Shown: piece after piece, positions 1 through 5,420 of the stretch
How positions within the stretch are numbered: the stretch's first letter is position 1
How the letters are laid out: every line of letters begins with the position of its first letter
Origin: CAISIP01 sp963974265
GTDB lineage: Bacteria; Pseudomonadota; Gammaproteobacteria; Burkholderiales; Burkholderiaceae_C
Reading direction: 5' to 3'
DNA length: 5,420 bases
Assembly (NCBI GenBank): GCA_963974265.1
Contig: CAXBDR010000305.1
Coordinates: 1 to 5,420 of the forward strand
Position numbers and translations under genes: made by a program
Notes under the pieces: model-generated
Told to the model about the DNA's origin: nothing
Database searches by the model: none
Seen by the model: only the letters and a program-made list of their open reading frames with translations

Positions 1-1869
1 GCCGAGCCGCACGCCCAGGAAATACAGCAGCAGCGCCAGACCGCGCGAGGTGTAGGAGCCCGCGCCGGGCGAGGCGGCAGCGCCCGACACCGCGACCCAG
101 CGACCCAGCGTGCCGGCATCGTGTCCGTCCTGCAGCGCGACGAATTCACGCGGGCCGATCTCGAAGCCGCGCCAGCTGGCCGTGACGGCCGTGCCCTTGC
201 GGTCCGCGTTGAACAGCCCGCTCTTGTCGTCACGGGTCTGGTTCAGGCAGGTATTGACCAGGTGGATCGGCCCGCCGCGGGTCTCCGGCCGGTAGTGCTG
301 CAGGCTGGTGTCGTCGCCCCGCACCACGCGCGTGACATCGGCACGCACCCCGTTTTCGTCGGCCAGGTTGCGCGCCACGTTGCCCACGGCCAGGTAGGCG
401 CGCGTCAGCCGCGCACGGTAGAAGCTGTGCAGCGACGAGGTGTTGGCCATCTGGATGTTGCCGGCCGACAGCAGGATCCACGCCAGCAATGCGGCCAGCA
501 GCAGGCTGGCGCGCATCCAGGCCGGGACGTTGCGCAGCGCGGCAAAGGTCTCGGGCGCAAACACGAACCACTGCAGCAGCACCATCCAGGCCATGACGAG
601 CACCAGCATGCCGAACAGGCTGCCGATGTCGAGCAGGCGGGGCAACCACTCGCGCGTGCGCACGTTGGTCTCGGAGGCGATCTTCTGCAGTGGCTGCACC
701 AGGGCCCGCAACACGACGATCAGCACGCTGCCGACGCCGACGCCGCGCCACAACCACTGGTTGCCGGTCTGCAACTCCTCCAGGATCCACCAGCTCAGCC
801 GGTCCAGTGCGCCGACGCCCAGCAGGGCCAAGGTCGCGAGCATGACCCAGCGCAGCATGCGTGTCAGCATGTTGCGCATGCGGGCAACCTTGAGTGCGTG
901 CGGGGTCTTGTCCATCGCCAGCCACCCCATGGTCGCGACCTGGCCGATCACCACCGAGCCCAGGGCCAGCGCACCGGCGCCCGGCCAGGTCAGACTGTGG
1001 CGCACGGGGTCGAGCACGCCATTGGCATACAGGCTGCGCAGCAGGCTGAACGCACCGTAGGCGATGCCCAGCACGAAGACCAGGTCGCGCCATCCGAGTC
1101 GGGTCCCCGTGGCCTTCGGGTCCGGTCCGTCGCGCGCTGCCCAATAGCCGGCGATCAGGCCCGGCGCCAGGGCGGTCCACATGGCCAGCGACAGCGCCCA
1201 CCAGGCGGTGTGCCAGGGCGCCCAGGCATGGGGGTCGAGCACCTGCAGGCTGTGTTGCCACAGATGGGGCAACACCACGATCAGGCCGAGCCCGATGCAG
1301 GCGAACATGAACTCGGCATGGATCGCCAGCCAGGCGCGCAGGTAGGTGACGATGGCCATGCCGATGTCGCGCGAGCCGCCGGGGGTGAGATAACGCCCGT
1401 TGCGGCGCAGCCAGCCCAGCACGGGCGAGTGGCTCGCCGCCATCAGTTGCCGGGCCCGCTGCTGGCCGTAGGTGGCGACCAGCCGGCCGTACATGGCGCC
1501 GACGTAGCCGCCGCCGGAGACCGTGGAGAGATAGTCGAGTCGTCCGAGCAGGCCGCCCGGCGTGGCTCCGGGCGCGGACGGGTCGGCGCCGCTGGGGCGG
1601 TCCTGCGCCATCGCGCGCATCAGCCCCAGGGCGAAGGTGGCGCTGCGGATGCCTCCACCCGACAGCGCCAGTCCCACGCGCGGCAATGCCAGCGGATCCG
1701 GTGGCGGGTCCTGCGCCGATGCGTCGGCCAGTACCTGGCGCCGGCGCTCGGCCAGCGCGCTGCGCTCCGCCTCCTGCAGCGCCGACCAGGCATCGGGCAG
1801 GTTCGACCAGTCGGGCAGGTCCTGCGCCGGGGCGGCGCCGGCATCGGTGGCGGCAGTGCTGCTTGGCAT
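1..1869 (-). CDS. Patatin-like phospholipase with polytopic membrane domain (3' end beyond window)
   Basis: This gene is partial: 623 codons are present and the frame is open to the left edge. It is probably a membrane-anchored serine acylhydrolase acting on phospholipids. Residues 66-76 (GLALSGGGIRS) form the glycine-rich oxyanion-hole motif. The nucleophile motif STVSGGGY follows, with Ser118 the likely nucleophile; it has TVSGG instead of the classical GxSxG, a variant I recall from large bacterial patatin-like proteins. About eight hydrophobic segments follow, near residues 187-203, 224-243, 264-281, 297-320, 341-355, 373-389, 414-437 and 453-470. After them come conserved-looking blocks NTSSLHSFYRARLTRAYL (about 476-493), PIHLVNTCLN and VSGAAASPGAGSY (about 593-606). 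The catalytic Asp motif (DGG/A-like) should lie in the missing 3' part. I chose the ATG at 1869 because AAGGGA lies six bases upstream; an in-frame ATG at 1944 has weaker support. The gene diverges from the channel gene. The lipase family is well supported; the substrate is unknown. Confidence 0.88.
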   Translation of the reverse strand, partial: MPSSTAATDAGAAPAQDLPDWSNLPDAWSALQEAERSALAERRRQVLADASAQDPPPDPLALPRVGLALSGGGIRSATFALGLMRAMAQDRPSGADPSAPGATPGGLLGRLDYLSTVSGGGYVGAMYGRLVATYGQQRARQLMAASHSPVLGWLRRNGRYLTPGGSRDIGMAIVTYLRAWLAIHAEFMFACIGLGLIVVLPHLWQHSLQVLDPHAWAPWHTAWWALSLAMWTALAPGLIAGYWAARDGPDPKATGTRLGWRDLVFVLGIAYGAFSLLRSLYANGVLDPVRHSLTWPGAGALALGSVVIGQVATMGWLAMDKTPHALKVARMRNMLTRMLRWVMLATLALLGVGALDRLSWWILEELQTGNQWLWRGVGVGSVLIVVLRALVQPLQKIASETNVRTREWLPRLLDIGSLFGMLVLVMAWMVLLQWFVFAPETFAALRNVPAWMRASLLLAALLAWILLSAGNIQMANTSSLHSFYRARLTRAYLAVGNVARNLADENGVRADVTRVVRGDDTSLQHYRPETRGGPIHLVNTCLNQTRDDKSGLFNADRKGTAVTASWRGFEIGPREFVALQDGHDAGTLGRWVAVSGAAASPGAGSYTSRGLALLLYFLGVRLG

Positions 1870-1875
1870 GGCGGG

Positions 1876-1881
1876 TCCCTT
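1876..1881 (-). promoter_or_regulatory. Ribosome binding site of the patatin-like gene
   Basis: On the minus strand AAGGGA lies six bases before the ATG at 1869. It favours this start over the in-frame ATG at 1944, where the nearest purine run (GGAA) is a poorer match. Confidence 0.5.
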
Positions 1882-1903
1882 GCGTCGCAGGTCCGGTGCC
1901 CGC

Positions 1904-1917
1904 TGCAGCGCGCTGCA
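1904..1917. repeat. 14-bp perfect palindrome in divergent intergenic region
   Basis: TGCAGCGCGCTGCA equals its own reverse complement. It lies between the patatin-like start codon and the candidate -10 box for that gene, so it would fall in the 5' leader or act as an operator. In such GC-rich DNA it may also be chance. Confidence 0.35.
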
Positions 1918-1987
1918 AAGGAGCCGGGCCTTCTGGCGCACCATAACAGGTTCCGGGCGGCAACACACATGCCGTACAGTCGACGGC

Positions 1988-3118
1988 ATGAACCGTTTGA
2001 GCACATTTCTGAGCGAACATATCGGGATCGAGTTGTGGGTCGCCTCGCTGATCGCGATCGCCCTGGTCACGGTGGCGCTGAACCAGTTGGCCCAGGTGCT
2101 GCTGCGCCATGCCACGAAGGTGACGTCACGCACGACATCGGTCTGGGACGACGCGCTGGTGCAGACGGCAAGCCGTCCGGTGCTGGCCGCGATGTGGGTG
2201 ATCGGCGCCAGCGTGATGGCCCGGGTCGTGCAGCGCCATGTGGAGGAGCCGTTCCTGGCCGAGGCCATGGCCTTGCGCGACGTGGCGCTGATCGTCTGCG
2301 CGTCCTGGTTCCTGTTGCGCTTCATCGGCAAGGTGGGGCGCAACATCATTGCCCTGCGCGTGCAGCGTGGCGAGGACGTGGATCACACCACCATCGACGC
2401 ATTGGGCAAGTTGTCGCGGCTGGTGACGCTGATCGTCGCCATCCTGATGGCGGCTCAGACGCTGGGTTTCCAGATCACCGGCCTGCTGGCCCTGGGCGGC
2501 GTGGGCGGCATCGCGGTCGGTTTCGCGGCCAAGGACCTGCTGGCCAATTTCTTCGGCGGCTTGACGATCTATTTGGATCGGCCGTTTGCGGTCGGTGAAT
2601 GGATCCGATCGCCGGACAAGAGCCTGGAGGGTACGGTCGAGTACATCAGCTGGCGCCATACGCGCATCCGGGCCTTCAACAAGAATCCGATCTACGTGCC
2701 CAATGCGGTGTTCACCAGCATCGTGGTGGAAAACCCCTCGCGCATGAGCCACCGCCGCATCAAGGAGACCATCGGCCTGCGTTATGACGATTTCGCCGTG
2801 GTGCCGGCGGTCGTGGCCGACATCCACAGCATGCTGCGCGAGCATCCCGAGATCGACGCAACGCAGACGCTGATCGTCAACTTCAACCAGTTTGCCGGCT
2901 CGTCACTGGATCTGATGATCTACACCTTCACCAAGACCACGGCCTGGGGGAAGTACCACGAGGTCAAGCAGGACGTTTTGATCAAGATCGGCCAGATCAT
3001 CGAGCGCCACGGCGCCGAGATCGCGTTCCCGACCCGCACGCTGCATCTGCACGGCGGCGACCTGCCGCCCGAGCAGGCGGCCGAGGCCGCAGCGCCGGCG
3101 CCCGAGGCCCGCGACTAG
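1988..3118 (+). CDS. MscS-superfamily mechanosensitive channel, YnaI type
   Basis: A complete 376-residue inner-membrane channel that would open under membrane tension and release solutes during hypo-osmotic shock. Hydrophobic segments lie near residues 16-39, 64-80, 95-113 and 141-160. The pore-lining helix follows at about 163-196, with the Gly/Ala-rich stretch GGVGGIAVGFAAKDLLANFF typical of MscS TM3. Five membrane helices match YnaI rather than the three of MscS. The cytoplasmic beta domain (about 197-275) contains YVPNAVF and VENPSRMSHRRI; a further block, FNQFAGSSLDLMIYTFTKTT, also resembles E. coli YnaI as I recall it. The last 20 or so residues form an Ala/Pro/Glu-rich tail. The ATG at 1988 is the only plausible start: the open frame runs further upstream, but that part lacks family similarity and overlaps the divergent gene. 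No clear Shine-Dalgarno precedes it. It diverges from the lipase gene and converges on the phospholipase-C-like gene. The family is certain; orthology to YnaI is likely but untested. Confidence 0.93.
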   Translation: MNRLSTFLSEHIGIELWVASLIAIALVTVALNQLAQVLLRHATKVTSRTTSVWDDALVQTASRPVLAAMWVIGASVMARVVQRHVEEPFLAEAMALRDVALIVCASWFLLRFIGKVGRNIIALRVQRGEDVDHTTIDALGKLSRLVTLIVAILMAAQTLGFQITGLLALGGVGGIAVGFAAKDLLANFFGGLTIYLDRPFAVGEWIRSPDKSLEGTVEYISWRHTRIRAFNKNPIYVPNAVFTSIVVENPSRMSHRRIKETIGLRYDDFAVVPAVVADIHSMLREHPEIDATQTLIVNFNQFAGSSLDLMIYTFTKTTAWGKYHEVKQDVLIKIGQIIERHGAEIAFPTRTLHLHGGDLPPEQAAEAAAPAPEARD

Positions 3119-3130
3119 CAGGTCACCGAT

Positions 3131-3149
3131 GGGCGGCGCGCCCCTCGGG
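3131..3149. terminator. Possible hairpin in the convergent gap
   Basis: The 32 bases between the two convergent stop codons contain GGGCG-GCG-CGCCC (3131-3143), overlapped by a second small inverted repeat made of CCCC and GGGG. Neither has a T-run on either strand, so neither is a classical intrinsic terminator. The position suggests a shared bidirectional stop; the stems are short. Confidence 0.2.
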
Positions 3150-3150
3150 G

Positions 3151-4506
3151 CTACTGCTGCGCCTGCTGCGCGGCGCGCAGGATGCCGCGCACCGTGTTGC
3201 GGCTGTGCGCCCCGAACCGGGCCAGCAACTGGGCCACCTGTTTCTCGAGTTCGGCGCGCTGGCGCGGCCCCTGCTTGTCCATGTCGTCCAGCAGGCGGAT
3301 GCCGGCTTCCTTGACCCCGAAGTCGAACGCCGGATCGGACACATAGGCCGCGGGGACCGTGGCAAGGATGGTGCGTACGGTCTGCTCGGCACTCTCGTGG
3401 GCCTCGCGCGCCACGGTGTCGCGGGCATACAGTGGCGACCAGGCCGGATAGGCCGCGTCGCGCCGCAATTCACGCAAGGCGTTCTCGAGCAGGGTGTCGG
3501 TTCCGGCGCGCGCGCTGCGCACCATCGATTCGTTCTGGAATTTCTCGAGCGCGAGATGGCGGTTGGACAACAGCACGATCAGGTTGTCGCGGCGCTTCGG
3601 AAACCCGGCCATGGCCAGCACATTGGTGCCGATCAGGCCCAGCGTGGAGTCGCCGGGCGAGAGGTCGGCATGGTAGGGCTGGGTCAGGTCCTGGATGTAA
3701 TGCAGCGCCAGTCCCGCAAACCGCCAGCCCCAATAGGCATGGCCGGTGCGAAACGCGAGCGAGGACAGGCTGCTGTACTGCTGGATGCGCATCAGCGGGT
3801 AGGTGCGCTGGATGAACGGGGCGGCCTTGTAGATCAACCAGTCCTGGTGGTAAAAACCCATGTGGAACGGCGCCTGCGTGGCGTAATACAGCGCCGGATT
3901 GCCAAAAGGCAGGGTACCGAAGCCATACCGCTTGCCCCAGTCGCTGGGGCTGTCGTCCCACAGGTTGATGTCCAGCCCGTAGTCGGGTTCGTCGGATGCG
4001 CTGGCCAGCACGGCCAGCGGTGCGACCGCCTCGCCCGGATCGATACGCACGAAGCGCCGCGCGTCGTTGTCCTGCTCGGGCAGGAAGTTCACCGCGTCAT
4101 GCGGCAGCAACCGCGCCGGATCCGGCGTGTCGCGCATGTCGGGCTGCAGGTACAACGCGAACCGGCTCAGTGGCGAGATCCGCAAGGCGGCCAGGAACGC
4201 CTGCCTCCGCTCGGCATCGCTGCGCGAGGCGTCGGCGCGAAACACCAGCGCGTCCGCGCGTGGCGCGTAATGCGGCATGTTGGCGCGGGCCCAGGTTTCC
4301 TGGCTGGCGAGCAGGTCGGCGATCGGTTTCTCCTGTGCCCGCAGAAACAGTTCCAGGGGCTCGGCGACGACGGGCGCGGCCTGCGCAAGCTCGGGCATGG
4401 TGTCGAACGCACGGTAGGTGGGCAGCGTGTGGTTGCTCCAGGCCCAGGCCCCTGCCTGGGCCAGGGCCAGGGCAGCGGACAGCAGCAGTCGGACGGGGTG
4501 GTTCAT
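3151..4506 (-). CDS. Exported zinc-dependent phospholipase C / S1-P1 nuclease-fold hydrolase
   Basis: A complete 451-residue protein. An N-terminal signal peptide (about 1-22, hydrophobic core 7-20, ending AWA) would leave Trp23 as the first mature residue (WSNH). In this fold the free N-terminal Trp is itself a zinc ligand. The core signature is LHYIQDLTQPYHA: His269-x3-Asp273-x5-His279, followed by His317-x3-Glu321 (HLALE). This matches the H-x3-D-x5-H and H-x3-E ligand spacing of Bacillus cereus phospholipase C (H118, D122, H128, H142, E146). The remaining ligands may be His26, an Asp in the DINLWDD segment (179-185) and His215 or His220, but these are guesses. It probably acts in the periplasm or outside the cell as a phosphodiesterase on phospholipids; nuclease activity cannot be excluded. 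It is longer than the classical enzymes. The start ATG at 4506 has GGAG seven bases upstream. It follows the Bug remnant by 28 bases on the same strand. Confidence 0.8.
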   Translation of the reverse strand: MNHPVRLLLSAALALAQAGAWAWSNHTLPTYRAFDTMPELAQAAPVVAEPLELFLRAQEKPIADLLASQETWARANMPHYAPRADALVFRADASRSDAERRQAFLAALRISPLSRFALYLQPDMRDTPDPARLLPHDAVNFLPEQDNDARRFVRIDPGEAVAPLAVLASASDEPDYGLDINLWDDSPSDWGKRYGFGTLPFGNPALYYATQAPFHMGFYHQDWLIYKAAPFIQRTYPLMRIQQYSSLSSLAFRTGHAYWGWRFAGLALHYIQDLTQPYHADLSPGDSTLGLIGTNVLAMAGFPKRRDNLIVLLSNRHLALEKFQNESMVRSARAGTDTLLENALRELRRDAAYPAWSPLYARDTVAREAHESAEQTVRTILATVPAAYVSDPAFDFGVKEAGIRLLDDMDKQGPRQRAELEKQVAQLLARFGAHSRNTVRGILRAAQQAQQ

Positions 4507-4513
4507 GGTGTCG

Positions 4514-4517
4514 CTCC
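4514..4517 (-). promoter_or_regulatory. Ribosome binding site of the phospholipase-C-like gene
   Basis: GGAG on the minus strand lies seven bases before the ATG at 4506. It selects this start rather than the upstream in-frame codon at 4566, which would place a charged segment ahead of the signal peptide. Confidence 0.5.
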
Positions 4518-4534
4518 GGTGCCGGCGTGGCCTG

Positions 4535-4955
4535 TCATTCGGGCTTGAGCCCGGCCCTGGGCGCAACCGCGGCCCAGCGTTCCTTGTCGCTGCGCAGGTA
4601 CGGCGGCAGTTCGGCCAGCGTCATCGGGCGGATCATGATGCCTTGTCGGTTGTAGCGCTCGACCACGGCGGTATGGGCCATGACCGACGCGACTGCATCG
4701 CGCCATCGGGTCGACACGGGCTGCGGCGTGGTCACGCCCAGTGCGTGCCGCTTGCCGGCCGAAGCGCAGTTGATCGTGCCCGGATGCTGGCGCGCGTATT
4801 CCACGAGCTCGCGCATGGTCCTGGCCGGCACCGCCGGGCGGAGAGGGGATCACGGGCCGGATCGCGCGCTCGGGATCGGTCCTGGCCCGTGCCGACATGG
4901 CCAGCAGGTGAGCGATCAGGCAGGCACAACACAGCATCAAGAAATTCTTGGGCAT
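4535..4955 (-). pseudogene. Decayed Bug-family (TctC-type) tripartite tricarboxylate transporter binding protein
   Basis: An intact member would be an exported solute-binding protein of about 320-330 residues that delivers carboxylates to a membrane transporter. Only about 140 codons remain. The start (ATG at 4955, GGAGA five bases upstream) encodes a signal peptide and the typical mature N-terminus (DPERAIRPVIPSPPGG). At about 4831 the family similarity jumps to another frame, at a segment normally near the middle of the protein (VPARTMRELVEYARQHPG, then TINCASAG). After about codon 30 of this part it jumps, in frame, to the C-terminal end (VVERYNRQGI, then YLRSDKERWAAV and AGLKPE) and stops at 4535. 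Roughly 180 residues are missing in two blocks, including most of the ligand-binding cleft, so it cannot bind a ligand. The family assignment rests on recognised sequence; the deletion sizes are estimates against the usual family length. Confidence 0.8.
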
Positions 4956-4960
4956 GGGGG

Positions 4961-4965
4961 TCTCC
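4961..4965 (-). promoter_or_regulatory. Ribosome binding site of the Bug remnant
   Basis: GGAGA on the minus strand sits five bases before the ATG at 4955. It decides for this start over the in-frame GTG at 4967, which overlaps the GGAGA itself. It appears intact although the gene is broken. Confidence 0.5.
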
Positions 4966-4999
4966 ACGATCAGGTCCGGACAGGGAGTGCGGTGGTGCG

Positions 5000-5020
5000 G
5001 CCACGCCGCTCCCGCGTGGC
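5000..5020. repeat. Inverted repeat, 7-bp stem and 7-base loop
   Basis: GCCACGC (5000-5006) pairs with GCGTGGC (5014-5020). If transcription starts from the candidate promoter just to the right, it would fall at the very 5' end of the transcript leading into the Bug remnant. No T-run follows, so it does not look like a terminator. Confidence 0.3.
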
Positions 5021-5023
5021 GCC

Positions 5024-5053
5024 ATTATGTGCGGCCGCACGCGTATCGGGCAG
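5024..5053 (-). promoter_or_regulatory. Candidate promoter for the Bug remnant and phospholipase-C-like gene
   Basis: On the minus strand CATAAT (5024-5029) matches the -10 consensus at 5 of 6 positions. The best -35 is CTGCCC (5048-5053, 3 of 6), with an 18-base spacer. This would give a leader of about 60 bases before the ATG at 4955. It is the best sigma70-like pair in the 156-bp gap; the -35 is poor, so an activator may be needed if it is real. Confidence 0.35.
5029..5040. repeat. 12-bp palindrome within the candidate promoter spacer
   Basis: GTGCGGCCGCAC is a perfect palindrome. It fills most of the spacer between the candidate -35 and -10 boxes, where a dimeric regulator could bind. 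No regulator gene is visible nearby. Confidence 0.35.
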
Positions 5054-5080
5054 GCGTTCATCCACAATGGGTATCAGCAA

Positions 5081-5110
5081 CACCGGGCCCAGGTCCGGGA
5101 CCGGCCGGTG
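5081..5110 (-). terminator. GC-rich dyad just after the dehydrogenase stop
   Basis: CACCGG and CCGGTG (5081-5086 and 5105-5110) form the outer arms of an inverted repeat immediately downstream of the dehydrogenase stop codon, enclosing further GC-rich partial complementarity. There is no clear T-run after it, so its role as a terminator is uncertain. Confidence 0.25.
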
Positions 5111-5111
5111 A

Positions 5112-5420
5112 TCAGGCCGAGGCTGCCAGCATGTGTTCCGTGGCCTCCCACAAACGTCCGGCCAGCGCCGTGTCCATGATGTGGGGTGCATGACCGGAGA
5201 TGCGGTTGCCCGGTTCGGCCGGCTCGCCCTGGCGGCAATCTTCCAGGTAGAGACCGCCGTGGCCCGCCAGCGCCGGCGACGTTGCCGCCCAGACACTGGT
5301 CGACGCCCCCTGGGCCGGATTCTTGAACAGGTCCAGCGGCGTTCCGTCGTCCTTGAACCAGCCCAGGGCACGCATCTCTTCGGTCGGCAGGAACTTCTGC
5401 AAGCCGGTCATGATGCCGCC
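5112..5420 (-). CDS. Short-chain dehydrogenase/reductase (SDR), C-terminal part only
   Basis: Only the last 102 codons lie in the window; the 5' part is beyond the right edge. The visible start GGIMTGLQKFLP is the SDR segment after the active site that normally reads HPGGxxTxL and contacts the nicotinamide. FKNPAQGASTSVWAATSP follows (about residues 35-52 of the fragment) and matches the conserved late helix of retinol-dehydrogenase-like and WW-domain-oxidoreductase-like bacterial SDRs. GGLYLEDC and a C-terminal helix (ALAGRLWEATEHML) follow. The Rossmann nucleotide motif and the catalytic YxxxK lie outside the window. It is probably an NAD(P)-dependent oxidoreductase of unknown substrate. 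It shares the strand of the Bug remnant, 156 bases upstream of it. The frame is intact to the stop at 5112. Confidence 0.85.
   Translation of the reverse strand, partial: GGIMTGLQKFLPTEEMRALGWFKDDGTPLDLFKNPAQGASTSVWAATSPALAGHGGLYLEDCRQGEPAEPGNRISGHAPHIMDTALAGRLWEATEHMLAASA

Larger units (their letters stand above)
1870..1987. promoter_or_regulatory. Divergent intergenic region with candidate promoters
   Basis: These 118 bases separate two divergent genes and must hold promoters for both. For the channel gene, TACAGT at 1975-1980 resembles a -10 box (4 of 6 consensus bases), with a poor -35 (TTCCGG at 1951-1956, 18-base spacer). For the patatin-like gene, the minus-strand reading of 1940-1945 is TATGGT (4 of 6), with no good -35. 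The boxes are weak and assigned by eye only. The region also holds a 14-bp perfect palindrome, listed separately. Confidence 0.35.

Noticed and set aside
1562..1987. N-terminal extension of the channel gene from an upstream ATG at 1562
   Set aside because: The extra 142 residues are antisense to the lipase gene, have no MscS similarity and would give an atypical N-terminus. The ATG at 1988 starts just before the first membrane helix.
230..2110. 626-codon open frame on the minus strand
   Set aside because: It is out of frame with the patatin-like gene and consists mostly of low-complexity Arg/Ala/Gly/Pro. The frame starting at 1869 carries the lipase motifs instead, and this one would also run into the channel gene.
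121..2598. 825-codon open frame on the plus strand
   Set aside because: It runs antisense to the patatin-like gene and then out of frame through the channel gene. It is rich in Gln, His, Arg and Gly with no family motif, as expected of a shadow frame in high-GC DNA.
3205..4548. 447-codon open frame on the plus strand
   Set aside because: It is fully antisense to the phospholipase-C-like gene, with biased composition and no recognisable domain.
4507..4566. N-terminal extension of the phospholipase-C-like protein from 4566
   Set aside because: It would put 20 mostly polar and charged residues before a clear signal peptide and overlap the tail of the Bug remnant. The ATG at 4506 has a good ribosome site.
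4535..4831. Independent small gene starting at the GTG at 4831
   Set aside because: The 98 residues match the middle and C-terminal tail of Bug proteins, not a separate family, and no ribosome site is evident before the GTG.
4971..5098. Direct repeat CAGGTCCGG at 4971-4979 and 5090-5098 as a possible element boundary
   Set aside because: It is only nine GC-rich bases, with no inverted termini or transposase between the copies; chance is the simpler explanation.

Overview
The window is high-GC bacterial DNA with tightly packed genes and strong third-position GC bias. The remnant of a Bug-family (TctC-type) periplasmic binding protein points to a betaproteobacterium of the order Burkholderiales. 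Bordetella, Achromobacter and related Alcaligenaceae carry many such genes. The genus cannot be fixed from the sequence alone.

Layout from left to right: (1) 1-1869, minus strand, most of a large patatin-like phospholipase with a polytopic membrane domain; its 3' end lies beyond the left edge. (2) 1870-1987, a 118-bp divergent intergenic region. (3) 1988-3118, plus strand, a complete YnaI-type mechanosensitive channel of the MscS superfamily. (4) A 32-bp convergent gap. (5) 3151-4506, minus strand, a complete exported protein with the zinc-site signature of the phospholipase C / S1-P1 nuclease fold. (6) 4535-4955, minus strand, a decayed Bug binding-protein gene that has lost most of its middle and changed frame. 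(7) 4956-5111, a 156-bp intergenic region with palindromes and a candidate promoter. (8) 5112-5420, minus strand, the C-terminal 102 residues of a short-chain dehydrogenase/reductase that enters from the right edge.

Three of the four intact genes concern membrane lipid or membrane tension: the patatin-like lipase, the tension-gated channel and the phospholipase-C-like hydrolase. A joint role is only an inference. The clearest genome-evolution signal is the Bug remnant. Its original reading frame stays open across the lesion and stops exactly at the phospholipase-C-like start codon (ATGA overlap), so the broken gene may still serve as a leader cistron for its neighbour. I found no RNA genes, CRISPR arrays, insertion sequences or clearly new multi-gene system.
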